The translations under genes were made by a program, and so were the position numbers. From Streptomyces sp. NBC_00443 (GTDB lineage: Bacteria > Actinomycetota > Actinomycetes > Streptomycetales > Streptomycetaceae): a DNA stretch of 64,000 nt. The notes beneath the pieces are model-generated. The model had not been told where the DNA came from and made no database searches. It saw only the letters and a list, made by a program, of their open reading frames with translations. The DNA lies in NCBI RefSeq assembly GCF_036014175.1, contig NZ_CP107917.1, positions 6,820,001-6,884,000 on the forward strand, read 5' to 3'. Shown here one piece after another: positions 1 to 8,050 of the stretch; position 1 is the stretch's first letter; each line of letters starts with the position of its first letter.

Positions 1-805
1 CGACCCGTGCCGCCCACTCGGTGTCCCCGCCCCGGGTGCCCCCGGTCGCCACGTACAGGACGTCGGGGAACGCCTCCAGCCGCCGCTCCGCCTCCACCGA
101 CTTCCCGGACCGGGCCCCGCCCAGCACCAGGGTCCGCCGCGGCACGTCCGGCACGTCCTCGTACGCCCCCACCTCCAGCGTCGTCCCGTCCGGCACGGCC
201 CGAGCGCCCGCCGCGGCCAGCCGCCGTCGCAGCTCGGCGCCCGGCGGCACGTCGTGATCCAGATGTACGGCGATGACGTCCGTCGTCGGCCCGACGGCCC
301 CCACCGCCCGCAGCTTGGCCAGCGCGTCCGGTCGCCCCACGACATCGGCGACCACCATGTCGTACATCCCGACGGCCCCCTCCTCCAGACCGGCCGGCGC
401 GCCCTCCGGCGGCAGATACAGCAGCCGCTGCCCGTCCGGGCCGATCACCGCGTACCCCGTGCCCGGATGGTCCATCGCCACCGCCCGCACCCGATGCCCC
501 GTCAGCAGCGCCAACTCCTGCCCGTCCGGCACCCGCCCGGGCTGTGGCAGGCCGGAGGGCACCTCGACGGCGGGACCGTTGTGCGGATGCGAAAGCAGCA
601 CCTGCCGTACGTTCGCCAGCGAACGCCCCGCCCGAGCCGCCGCGAACGCCGCCCCGGGCGTCAGATCGAGCAGCAGCGCCCCGTCCACGAGCAACGAGGT
701 CGCAGCCCGCGCGTCGTCCCCGAGCGCGCTCGCACAAGCCGCGCACGGACAGTCGGGGCGGGGGAGTCCCGCGGGGGCACCGGTGCCGAGGAGAGTGAGT
801 TCCAC
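1..805 (-). CDS. cobU: CobU-type adenosylcobinamide kinase/guanylyltransferase with N-terminal MBL-like domain (partial)
   Basis: The gene reads leftward from a GTG at 805 and leaves the window, so only about 268 residues are visible. Near the window edge is the motif TLVLGGARSGKS, the P-loop that opens CobU, the bifunctional enzyme that phosphorylates adenosylcobinamide and transfers GMP to it in late cobalamin assembly. The preceding ~210 residues resemble a metallo-beta-lactamase/PhnP-like fold (starting VELTLLGTGAPAG, with a DCPCAACA cysteine cluster), but the usual HxHxDH motif is eroded to SHPHNGP, so this part is probably not a working hydrolase. This N-terminal extension is, as I recall, common in streptomycete CobU. 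No strong ribosome binding site precedes the GTG, so the start is less sure than the identity. Confidence 0.8.
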   Translation of the reverse strand, partial: MELTLLGTGAPAGLPRPDCPCAACASALGDDARAATSLLVDGALLLDLTPGAAFAAARAGRSLANVRQVLLSHPHNGPAVEVPSGLPQPGRVPDGQELALLTGHRVRAVAMDHPGTGYAVIGPDGQRLLYLPPEGAPAGLEEGAVGMYDMVVADVVGRPDALAKLRAVGAVGPTTDVIAVHLDHDVPPGAELRRRLAAAGARAVPDGTTLEVGAYEDVPDVPRRTLVLGGARSGKSVEAERRLEAFPDVLYVATGGTRGGDTEWAARV

Positions 806-918
806 GGAACCGATTTTCGCGTGTCGGCGCGGGTCTCGCGCATCCGGCTAGGCTCAGGACAGGAGCCGGACCATGATCCGGCTCCTACTCTGCACGTGCC
901 GACACCTTGGAGGCGTAC

Positions 919-1128
919 ATGGCGGCATGGACGTGGCGGTTCGAGAAGGCCGACGGGGCGGAGGTCCAGCCCGCGGTGCAGCCCGAGGAGTTCACCACCC
1001 AGGGGGACGCCGAGTCGTGGATCGGGGAGCACTGGAAGGCACTGCTCGAGGGCGGTGCGGACCAGGTACGGCTGCTCGAGGACTCCACGGAGATCTACGG
1101 GCCGATGAACCTGCACGCCGAGGCGTAG
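919..1128 (+). CDS. Small conserved hypothetical protein (69 aa)
   Basis: The product is a small acidic protein (MAAWTWRFEKADGAEVQPAV...) without membrane segment or signal peptide, rich in Glu and Trp. The ATG at 919 is chosen because a perfect GGAGG lies at 909-913, 5 bases upstream; an in-frame TTG at 907 would put that site inside the gene. I do not recognise the family. It is transcribed away from the cobU-like gene and ends shortly before the convergent htrA-like gene. Confidence 0.75.
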   Translation: MAAWTWRFEKADGAEVQPAVQPEEFTTQGDAESWIGEHWKALLEGGADQVRLLEDSTEIYGPMNLHAEA

Positions 1129-1169
1129 CGCGCACGGGGGCGAGGGCATTGCGGCCCTCGCCCACCCCG

Positions 1170-2258
1170 TCACTGCTCACCCAGCGTCACATCCACCGTC
1201 TTCTCACTGCCGTTGCGGGTGTACGTCACCTTCGTCCGCTCGCCGGGCTTGTCGGCGGCCAGCGCCTCGGACAGCGAGGTGATGGTGGTGATGTCCGTGT
1301 CGCCCAGCCGGGTGATGATGTCCCCCGGCGCCAGACCGGCCTTGTCGGCTGCGCCGCCCGTCTGCACCTTGACGACGGCGACGCCGGCGGCCTGGTAGTC
1401 GTCGTTCACGACCGTACGGGCCGTGATGCCGAGCGCCGCCCGGCCCGAGTCGGTGACCCTGCCGTCCTTGATGATCTGGTCGGCGATCGTCTGCACCGCC
1501 GTCGCCGGGATGGCGAACCCGATGCCGGGCGCGGCGCTGTCCCCGAGGCCGGGGTCGGTGGCGGCGAGGGTCGGGATGCCGATGACCCGGCCGTCGAGGT
1601 TCACCAGGGCGCCACCGCTGTTGCCGGGGTTGATGGCGGCCGACGTCTGCACCATGTTGGCGATCGTCGCGCCCGTACCGCCGTTGTCGCTGCCCTCGGT
1701 GACGGTCCGTCCGGTCGCCGAGACGATGCCCTGCGTCACGCTGGACGCCAGCCCGAGGGGTGAGCCCATCGCCAGCACGATCTGCCCGACCTCGACCTCG
1801 GCGGAGTCCCCGAGCGTCGCCGCCTTCAGCCCGTCCGGCATGTCGTCCAGCTTGATGACGGCGAGGTCCTGCTGCGGGTACGAGGACACGAGCCGCGCGG
1901 TGACTTCGTCCTCGCGGTTCGCGATCGTCACACGGAAGGTCTTCTCGTCCCCGACGACGTGTGCGTTGGTGACGATGTGCCCCTGGCCGTCGTAGACCAC
2001 GCCCGAACCGAGATCGTTCCTGGCCTGGATCTGTACGACCGACGGCAGGACGTCCCTGATCACCTTCAGATAGCCGTCCTGCAGATCCTCGGTCGCCGTG
2101 AGCGCCTTCGGAACGGCGGCCTGCGCGGCCTGCGTGGTCGACCCCTCCTGCCTGCCGGCGGACGACGAGCCGGAACAGCCGGAGAACACCACGAGACAGC
2201 AGCAGAGCCCGAGAACCGAAAGAGCGAGCCGCACGGCACGGGAACGGCGAGCATCCAT
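1170..2258 (-). CDS. HtrA/DegP-like trypsin-fold serine protease, lipoprotein, with PDZ domain
   Basis: This is an extracytoplasmic quality-control protease of 362 residues. The N terminus has basic residues, a hydrophobic stretch and a lipobox FSGC ending at about Cys28, so it is probably lipid-anchored on the outer face of the membrane. The trypsin-like triad is visible: His in IVTNAHVVGD (about 100), Asp in QQDLAVIKLDD (about 131) and Ser in INPGNSGGALVN (about 214). A C-terminal PDZ domain (GAADKAGLAPGDIITRLGD) fills the last ~90 residues. The ATG at 2258 is chosen because GGGGAG lies 9 bases upstream and the signal sequence then has normal length; an in-frame TTG at 2282 is possible. Confidence 0.93.
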   Translation of the reverse strand: MDARRSRAVRLALSVLGLCCCLVVFSGCSGSSSAGRQEGSTTQAAQAAVPKALTATEDLQDGYLKVIRDVLPSVVQIQARNDLGSGVVYDGQGHIVTNAHVVGDEKTFRVTIANREDEVTARLVSSYPQQDLAVIKLDDMPDGLKAATLGDSAEVEVGQIVLAMGSPLGLASSVTQGIVSATGRTVTEGSDNGGTGATIANMVQTSAAINPGNSGGALVNLDGRVIGIPTLAATDPGLGDSAAPGIGFAIPATAVQTIADQIIKDGRVTDSGRAALGITARTVVNDDYQAAGVAVVKVQTGGAADKAGLAPGDIITRLGDTDITTITSLSEALAADKPGERTKVTYTRNGSEKTVDVTLGEQ

Positions 2259-2642
2259 GCCCCGAGTCTCCCCGCGGGCCAAGAACCCGGCCTGCGCTGC
2301 GCACCCGAACGAGCTGACCTGACGGTCCCGGCTCGGGCGAGGGTGCTACGGGAGCCGGGTCCGCCTCGGCGTCGTGGACGCGGTGGGGCACCAGCCGGCG
2401 CTGGCTCGCGGCACGCTCACCGTGTTCAGCGACCGGGTTCCGGGGCGAAGCCCTTGGCGGCGACGGAGGCGAGGGTGCTTCCGAGAGGCGGCCGGGTCCG
2501 TCTCGGTCTCGTGGATGCCGTCGAGCAGCAGTCGGCGCCGTCCCGCGCCGTCACGTGCCCGGACGGGCCAGGCTCCCCGAGACGGGCAAGGGCCTTGACT
2601 CCGGCGTCACGCTCACGTCCTCAGGGACCGGCTCCCGCCGGG
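2259..2642. repeat. Gene-less 384-bp stretch with diverged direct repeats
   Basis: No convincing gene lies between the methyltransferase stop and the htrA-like start. Two diverged copies of a ~130-bp segment can be read by eye. The anchor GCGAGGGTGCT occurs at 2337-2347 and 2469-2479, each followed by CCGGGTCCG, CTCGG and a GTGGA-GC-GT run. A third partial copy seems to start near 2605 (CACGCTCAC...GACCGG). Both copies can be read as VRLG-VDAV in one + frame, so this may be a decayed or repetitive coding remnant. The htrA promoter must lie near its 5' end. Confidence 0.4.
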
Positions 2643-3431
2643 CTAGCCGCGCACCCCGCACAGGTGCAGCAATGCCGCCACGCTCCGGTAGGGGTCGGTC
2701 TTCCCGGCGCGTTCCTCGACCGCCAGCAAGGTCTCCACGTCCGGCGGGGCGCCCGCCCCGTCGGCGGCCGTGTCGGTGAACACCCGCACCCCGTACCAGG
2801 CGTGCAGCGGGGCCCCGATCCCCGCGAGCGTCGACGTCAGGTCGGCCAGCCGGTCGGCCCGTACGTCGAGTCCCAGCCGATTCCGGTAGGCGGTCGTGTC
2901 GAAGGCGGTCAGCGCGCCGGGCCAGTCCCCGCCGAGGCCGGGCCGCATGGCGAGCGCGTCGCCGTTGCGGACGAGCAGCGACAGCAGTCCGCCCGGGGCG
3001 AGCATCCGGGCCAGCCCGGCCAGCAGCGGATCGGGCTCGTCGATGTACATCAGTACGCCGTGGCAGAGCACGACGTCGAAGCTGCCCGGCAGAAAGTGTA
3101 CGCCGGTGTCCCGGCCGTCGCCCTGGACGATGCGCACCCGCTCCCGGATGCCCTCCGGCTCGCCGGCGAGCTCCTCGCGGGCCGTGGCGATCATCTTCGG
3201 GTCCTGCTCCACGCCGGTCACCTGGTGCCCGGCCCTGGCCAGGCGCAGCGCCTGCATGCCCTGGCCCATCCCCACGTCGAGCACGCGCAGCCGCTGCCCG
3301 ACGGGGAACCGCCCGGCTATCTGCTCGTCGAGCTGGCGGCCCACCAGCTCCTGTCGTACGACGTCACGCAGCCCGCCCAGCTTGTCGAGCCACGCATCTG
3401 CCGCACCCCCGGAAAAGGCGGTTGCGCTCAG
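2643..3431 (-). CDS. SAM-dependent class I methyltransferase
   Basis: The product is a soluble methyltransferase of about 262 residues with the Rossmann motif I VLDVGMGQGMQALRLARAG, an acidic loop after it (GVEQDPKM) and the motif DVVLCHGVLMYIDEP. The substrate is unknown. No ATG, GTG or TTG lies in frame near the expected N terminus. The likely start is CTG at 3431, which overlaps the TGA of the upstream gene and has GGAG about 8 bases upstream. The alternative is a start far upstream at 3617, which would add an Arg/Pro-rich 62-residue segment lying wholly inside the neighbouring gene. It is translationally coupled to the DUF3043 gene. Confidence 0.85.
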   Translation of the reverse strand: MSATAFSGGAADAWLDKLGGLRDVVRQELVGRQLDEQIAGRFPVGQRLRVLDVGMGQGMQALRLARAGHQVTGVEQDPKMIATAREELAGEPEGIRERVRIVQGDGRDTGVHFLPGSFDVVLCHGVLMYIDEPDPLLAGLARMLAPGGLLSLLVRNGDALAMRPGLGGDWPGALTAFDTTAYRNRLGLDVRADRLADLTSTLAGIGAPLHAWYGVRVFTDTAADGAGAPPDVETLLAVEERAGKTDPYRSVAALLHLCGVRG

Positions 3432-4027
3432 GGCCGCTCTCCGCGCTTGACCTGAGGCTTCGGCAGCCGGAGCCGGCGCATCTGCAGGGAGCGCATCAGC
3501 GCGTAGGCGACGGCGCCGCGCTTGTTGTCGTCGGGGAAGCGCTCGGCGAGGCGCTTCTTCAGGCGGAAGCCGGTGACGGCCGAGTCGAGCACGATCAGGA
3601 CGATCACGATCAGCCACAGCAGCAGCGCGATGTTCTGCAGCGACGCCACCTGGACCATGCTCAGCACCAGGATGACCACGGCCATCGGCAGGAAGAACTC
3701 CGCGATGTTGAAGCGCGAGTCGATGAAGTCACGCGCGAACTTGCGGACCGGACCCTTGTCACGGGCCGGCAGATACCGCTCGTCGCCCCCGGCCAGGGCC
3801 TGACGCTGCTTCGCCAGAGCGGCACGGCGATCCTCGCGCTGCCGCTTGGAGGCGTCCTTGCGCGTCATCGACGTGTTGGCCACGCTTCGACGCTGCGACT
3901 GGGCGTCGCTGCGCTTGGGCGTGGGGCGGCCCTTCGGGGCCTCGGGGTGACGGGTCTCATTGGAGTCGGTCACCAGCGCCTTGTCGGCGGACTGGGCCTT
4001 CTCTTCCTTCGCACGGCTACGGAACAC
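3428..4027 (-). CDS. DUF3043 family integral membrane protein
   Basis: The 199-residue protein begins VFRSRAKEEKAQ, has a charged Arg/Lys-rich N-terminal half of about 100 residues, then two hydrophobic segments (AEFFLPMAVVILVLSMVQV and IALLLWLIVIVLIVLDSAV) and a basic tail. This is the layout of the actinobacterial DUF3043 family, whose function is not known. The GTG at 4027 is chosen because the family starts there; upstream in-frame sequence is proline-rich noise. It lies upstream of the methyltransferase with a 4-base overlap and is divergent from pspA. Confidence 0.82.
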   Translation of the reverse strand: MFRSRAKEEKAQSADKALVTDSNETRHPEAPKGRPTPKRSDAQSQRRSVANTSMTRKDASKRQREDRRAALAKQRQALAGGDERYLPARDKGPVRKFARDFIDSRFNIAEFFLPMAVVILVLSMVQVASLQNIALLLWLIVIVLIVLDSAVTGFRLKKRLAERFPDDNKRGAVAYALMRSLQMRRLRLPKPQVKRGERP

Positions 4028-4343
4028 AAAACCCAAGGGTACGGGGTGCCAGGGGTTGGACCCCAGCCCCGTGGGGAACGATCCGGCAACACCAGTCGTC
4101 GTAGGGGGACAGAGGGGACGTTGCAGACGGTTCCCCCGACGGTCATGAGGGAGGCACGTGGGCGGCACCGGGGCGGCACCCGGGAGTCACCTACTCCTTA
4201 CGCCGGAGCGGGAGCGTCAGCAGTCGTCCTTGGGGATGAGCGCATCCGTCCCCGAACAGTGCGGTAATGGATGCAGGGCCCGTACTGTGGGTTCTGTCGC
4301 AGGTGCTCGAGTGGAGTCCGTCAGAAGGGGGCGCGCGAAGCCC

Positions 4344-5138
4344 ATGAGCGGTGTCATGAAGCGTATGGGGATGATCTTCCGCGCGAAGGCGAACAAGGCC
4401 CTTGACCGGGCCGAGGACCCGCGCGAGACCCTCGATTACTCGTACCAGAAGCAGCTGGAGCTGCTCCAGAAGGTCCGCCGCGGCGTAGCCGACGTGGCCA
4501 CCTCGCGCAAGCGCCTGGAACTCCAGCTCAACCAGCTCCAGCAGCAGTCGTCGAAGCTGGAGGACCAGGGCCGCAAGGCGCTCGCGCTGGGCCGGGAGGA
4601 CCTGGCCCGCGAGGCGCTCTCGCGCCGCGCCGCCCTCCAGCAGCAGGTGACGGACCTGGAGACACAGCACGCGACGCTGCAGGGCGAGGAGGAGAAGCTC
4701 ACCCTCGCGGCCCAGCGCCTGCAGGCCAAGGTCGACGCCTTCCGCACCAAGAAGGAGACGATCAAGGCCACCTACACCGCCGCCCAGGCCCAGACCCGCA
4801 TCGGCGAGGCCTTCTCCGGCATCTCGGAGGAGATGGGCGACGTCGGCCTGGCCATCCAGCGCGCGGAGGACAAGACGGCCCAGCTCCAGGCCCGCGCCGG
4901 AGCCATCGACGAACTCCTCGCCTCCGGCGCCCTCGACGACCAGTCCGGCATGCACAAGGACGACATCCAGGCCGAGCTGGACCAGCTCTCCGGTGGTACG
5001 GATGTAGAGCTGGAACTGCAGCGCATGAAGGCGGAGCTGGCGGGAGGTTCCTCGTCGCAGCAGGCGATCGAGGGCGGCACCGACCAGCCTCAGTCGCAGC
5101 AGCAGTCGCAGGACACCCCGCGCTTCGACAAGCAGTAG
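4344..5138 (+). CDS. pspA: PspA/IM30 family phage shock protein A
   Basis: This is a membrane-binding coiled-coil protein of the PspA/Vipp1 (ESCRT-III-like) family that protects the membrane under envelope stress. The core begins MKRMGMIFRAKANKALDRAEDP, followed by about 200 residues of Gln/Glu/Arg-rich coiled coil (RKRLELQLNQLQQQ, AARRALQQQ-type heptads) and a low-complexity Gln/Ser tail. No transmembrane segment is present, as expected. The ATG at 4344 is used; ATG at 4356 gives the family-typical N terminus and is nearly as good. It is followed 41 bases later by pspAA. Confidence 0.93.
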   Translation: MSGVMKRMGMIFRAKANKALDRAEDPRETLDYSYQKQLELLQKVRRGVADVATSRKRLELQLNQLQQQSSKLEDQGRKALALGREDLAREALSRRAALQQQVTDLETQHATLQGEEEKLTLAAQRLQAKVDAFRTKKETIKATYTAAQAQTRIGEAFSGISEEMGDVGLAIQRAEDKTAQLQARAGAIDELLASGALDDQSGMHKDDIQAELDQLSGGTDVELELQRMKAELAGGSSSQQAIEGGTDQPQSQQQSQDTPRFDKQ

Positions 5139-5208
5139 TTCCCCGGAGACGGGGCGGGCCCATCGCCGAGGAGGGCGACATGATCGTACGGATCATGGGG
5201 AGGGGCAG

Positions 5209-5457
5209 GTGAGGCTGGCCGACAGCCACCTCACCGAGCTGAACAAGCTGGACGACGTGCTCCTGGAAGAAATGGAGAACGGCGACGGCCCAGGTTTCCG
5301 CGCGACCCTCCACGCCCTTCTCCAGAAGGTCCGCGAACTGGGCGAGCCCCTGCCCGACGACTCCCTGGAACCGTCGGAACTGATCCTCCCGTCGCCCGAC
5401 GCGACGCTGGAGGAGGTCCGGGAACTGCTGAGCGATGACGGCTTGATCCCGGGTTGA
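5209..5457 (+). CDS. PspA-associated protein PspAA, 5' end apparently frame-disrupted
   Basis: The 82-residue reading frame (RLADSHLTELNKLDDVLLEEMENGDGPGF) matches the body of PspAA, the small partner encoded after pspA in actinobacteria. The family normally begins MIVRI-GEGQ. That start is present here in another frame: ATG at 5180 with a GAGG site upstream reads MIVRIMGRGR and stops at TGA 5210-5212. One extra base in the G run at 5197-5204 would join the two frames. As it stands, translation can only start at GTG 5209, which happens to follow a GGGGAGGGG run, and would lack the first ten residues. It could be a sequencing error or a real mutation. Confidence 0.75.
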   Translation: MRLADSHLTELNKLDDVLLEEMENGDGPGFRATLHALLQKVRELGEPLPDDSLEPSELILPSPDATLEEVRELLSDDGLIPG

Positions 5458-5461
5458 GTCA

Positions 5462-5545
5462 CATCAGCCCGTCCGGCGTTTGAGGACCAGGCCCGTTCAG
5501 GGCCGAAGCGGGGTCCGGGAGCGGCAGCCCCCGGGCGACGCGCAC
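5462..5545. repeat. Streptomyces-type dispersed intergenic repeat
   Basis: The text CAGCCCGTCCGGCGTTTGAGG, followed by a GGCCCGTTCAGGGCC hairpin, GGGGTCCGGGAGCGGCAGCCCCCGG and a GC-rich tail, is a pattern I know as a very common intergenic element in Streptomyces genomes. It sits just after the pspAA stop and before the sensor kinase. The GGCCCG/CGGGCC-type pairing could let it act as a terminator or mRNA 3' end. Confidence 0.5.
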
Positions 5546-5580
5546 TGCAGCGCCGGGCACATGACACGAGGAACGTCCAG

Positions 5581-6813
5581 TTGGCCCCCGTCCCAAGCCC
5601 CGCAGGGGAACGCGTCCGGCGGCATCTCAAGGCGCACCCCATGGCGCTGGACGCGGCGTTGGCGGTCGGCGTCCTGGTCTGCATGGTGTCCGGCTCGTTC
5701 GTGGACCCGCACGGGAAGAACGGCGTGACCTGGGGTCTGCGCACCCCGGACGCGCTCAGCCTGGTGCTCATCACCCTCGGCGCCGCGGCCCTGGTCTTCC
5801 GCCGCCGCGCCCCCATGACGGTCCTCGCGGTCACCGGCGCCGTCTCCCTGATCGAGTCCGTCACCGGCGACCCCCGCGCCCCGGTCGCCATGTCCGCGGT
5901 GATCGCCCTCTACACCGTCGCCTCGACCACCGACCGCACCACCACCTGGCGCGTCGGCCTGCTCACCGTCACCGTCCTGACCGGTTCCGCGATGCTCGCC
6001 GGCCCCCTGCCCTGGTACGCCCAGGAGAACCTCGCCATCTTCGCCTGGACCGGCATCGGCGCCACCGCCGGCGACGCGGTCCGCAGCCGGCGCGCCGTCG
6101 TCACCGCCATCCGCGAACGTGCCGAACGCGCCGAGCGCACCCGCGAGGAGGAGGCCCGCCGCCGCGTCGCCGAGGAGCGCCTGCGGATCGCCCGGGACCT
6201 GCACGACGTCGTCGCCCACCACATCGCCCTCGTCAATGTGCAGGCCGGCGTCGCCGCCCACGTCATGGACAAGCGGCCCGACCAGGCCAAGGAGGCCCTG
6301 GCGCACGTACGCGAAGCCAGCCGTTCCGCGCTCAACGAACTGCGCGCGACCGTCGGCCTGTTGCGGCAGTCCGGCGACCCCGAGGCCCCCACCGAACCCG
6401 CCCCCGGTCTGGTGCGCCTCGACGAACTCGTGGGTACCTTCCGCAGCGCCGGCCTCCAGGTGGAGGTCGCCCGCGCCGACCAGGGCACCACGCTCCCGGC
6501 CGCCGTCGACCTGGCCGCCTACCGCGTCATCCAGGAGGCGCTGACCAACGTGCAGAAGCACGCGGGCCCGGACGCCAAGGCCGAGGTCAGCGTCGTCCGC
6601 GTGGGACCGAACGTCGAGATCACCGTCCTCGACGACGGCGCCGGCGAGGACGACACGGTCGACGGCGGCGGCCACGGCCTGCTCGGCATGCGCGAGCGCG
6701 TCACCGCCCTGCGCGGCACCCTCACGACCGGCCCCCGCTACGGAGGCGGCTTCCGCGTCCATGCGATCCTGCCGGTCAAGAGCCGTTCGCGCGCCGCGGA
6801 GGACGCCGTATGA
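5581..6813 (+). CDS. NarL-family two-component sensor histidine kinase (HisKA_3)
   Basis: This is a membrane sensor kinase of 410 residues. The first ~150 residues hold several hydrophobic segments (LDAALAVGVLVCMVSGSF, ALSLVLITLGAAALVF, MTVLAVTGAVSLI, VGLLTVTVLTGSAML). Then comes the phospho-accepting dimerisation motif RIARDLHDVVAHHIALV (His about residue 210) and a C-terminal HATPase with VIQEALTNVQKHA and DDGAG/GHGLLGMRERV. The start is TTG 5581 with AGGA 9 bases upstream; the next in-frame ATG (5641) would cut the N terminus. Its cognate regulator follows after the repeat block at 6814-7200. Confidence 0.92.
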   Translation: MAPVPSPAGERVRRHLKAHPMALDAALAVGVLVCMVSGSFVDPHGKNGVTWGLRTPDALSLVLITLGAAALVFRRRAPMTVLAVTGAVSLIESVTGDPRAPVAMSAVIALYTVASTTDRTTTWRVGLLTVTVLTGSAMLAGPLPWYAQENLAIFAWTGIGATAGDAVRSRRAVVTAIRERAERAERTREEEARRRVAEERLRIARDLHDVVAHHIALVNVQAGVAAHVMDKRPDQAKEALAHVREASRSALNELRATVGLLRQSGDPEAPTEPAPGLVRLDELVGTFRSAGLQVEVARADQGTTLPAAVDLAAYRVIQEALTNVQKHAGPDAKAEVSVVRVGPNVEITVLDDGAGEDDTVDGGGHGLLGMRERVTALRGTLTTGPRYGGGFRVHAILPVKSRSRAAEDAV

Positions 6814-6821
6814 CAACAGGC

Positions 6822-7095
6822 CGCCCCCTGTTCGCCGTACGCCTCACCCGCCGTCCCCTTCGCCGCTGTACGCCTCCTCCGCCATCCCCTTCGTCGCCGT
6901 ACGCCTCAACCGCCGTCCCCTTCGCCGCTGTACGCCTCCTCCGCCATCCCCTTCGTCGCCGTACGCCTCAACCGCCGTCCCCTTCGCCGCTGTACGCCTC
7001 CTCCGCCATCCCCTTCGTCGCCGTACGCCTCAACCGCCGTCCCCTTCGCCGCTGTACGCCTCCTCCGCCGTCCCCTTAGCGCCGTACGCCTCATC
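6822..7095. repeat. 31-bp tandem repeat array (62-bp higher-order unit) inside a two-component operon
   Basis: About eight to nine copies of a 31-bp unit are arranged head to tail. Exact unit starts can be placed at 6849, 6880, 6911, 6942, 6973, 7004 and 7035, with a 30-bp copy at 7066 and a degenerate one before 6849. Two unit types alternate (one with CGCCGTCCCCTTCGCCGCTG, the other with CGCCATCCCCTTCGTCGCCG), giving a 62-bp super-repeat of nearly identical copies. All contain GTACGCCTC. The array is flanked by a duplicated GTATGACAAC at 6809-6818 and 7155-7164. Open frames through it are Pro/Ser/Arg noise because 31 is not a multiple of 3. I see no gene in 6814-7207. Confidence 0.92.
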
Positions 7096-7207
7096 CGCCG
7101 GCAACGGGCCGCACGCAGGACCCGTCGGCACCGGGCCGCACGCCGCACCTCCGTATGACAACTGAACGCCCCCACCGCCCCGCACAAGGGCCCGGAGAGG
7201 ACCCCGC

Positions 7208-7888
7208 ATGACGATCCGTGTCCTGCTCGCCGACGACCAGGCCCTGTTGCGCAGCGCCTTCCGGGTGCTGGTCGACTCCGAGCCCGACATGGAGGTCGTC
7301 GCCGAGGCGTCCGACGGGGCGGAGGCGGTGCGGCTGGCCAAGGAGGAGCGGGCGGACGTCGTCCTGATGGACATCCGCATGCCCGGCACCGACGGCCTCG
7401 CCGCCACCCGCATGATCAGCGCCGACCCGGCCCTGGCCCACGTCCGCGTCGTCATACTGACAACCTTCGAGGTCGACGACTACGTCGTGCAGTCGCTGCG
7501 CGCCGGCGCCTCCGGCTTCCTCGGCAAGGGCTCCGAACCCGACGAACTCCTCGCCGCCATCCGTGTCGCGGCCGGCGGTGAGGCCCTGCTCTCGCCGGCC
7601 GCCACCAAGGGCCTGATCGCCCGCTTCCTCGCCCAGGGCGACGCCGACGACGACCGCGACCCGGCCCGCGCCGAGCGGCTCGGCGCGCTCACCGGCCGGG
7701 AGCGCGAGGTCCTGGTCCAGGTCGCCGGCGGGCACTCCAACGACGAGATCGCCGAGCGGCTGGCGGTCAGCCCGCTGACGGTGAAGACGCACGTCAACCG
7801 GGCCATGTCCAAGCTCGGCGCCCGCGACCGGGCGCAGCTCGTGGTGATCGCGTACGAGTCCGGGCTGGTACGTCCAAGGGTGGAGTGA
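7208..7888 (+). CDS. NarL/LuxR-family response regulator
   Basis: The 226-residue regulator has an N-terminal receiver with acidic pair LLADDQ (residues 9-10), phospho-acceptor Asp in LMDIRMPGTDG (about 55), and a conserved Lys in FLGKGSEP. The C terminus is a LuxR-type helix-turn-helix (LTGREREVLVQVAGGHSNDEIAERLAVSPLTVKTHVNRAMSK, in outline). GGAGAGGA precedes the ATG by about 7 bases. It is the expected partner of the kinase at 5581-6813. Such pairs usually lie adjacent or overlap; here 394 bases containing a tandem array separate them. Confidence 0.93.
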   Translation: MTIRVLLADDQALLRSAFRVLVDSEPDMEVVAEASDGAEAVRLAKEERADVVLMDIRMPGTDGLAATRMISADPALAHVRVVILTTFEVDDYVVQSLRAGASGFLGKGSEPDELLAAIRVAAGGEALLSPAATKGLIARFLAQGDADDDRDPARAERLGALTGREREVLVQVAGGHSNDEIAERLAVSPLTVKTHVNRAMSKLGARDRAQLVVIAYESGLVRPRVE

Positions 7889-8050
7889 GCTCGACCCGGG
7901 TGTACTGCGCCCGGAGTATGCGCCGGATAAGGAACGGGACCTGCGGCCTACGGAACCGGTCTCCCCGATGGCTCAGGGTGTAGGGGCGGGCGCTCATCTG
8001 TGCCGCACATGCGTGTCCCACGCGTGTGCCGTGGACGTCCTGCGTGCCAT

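Noticed and set aside
4191..4955. A leucine/glycine-rich minus-strand frame opposite pspA
   Set aside because: It is the complement of the PspA coiled-coil repeats. The + strand clearly encodes PspA.
6810..7187. Proline/serine-rich ORFs in the tandem array, or a CRISPR array
   Set aside because: 31 is not divisible by 3, so the frames cycle without domain logic. There are no unique spacers between repeats, so it is not CRISPR.
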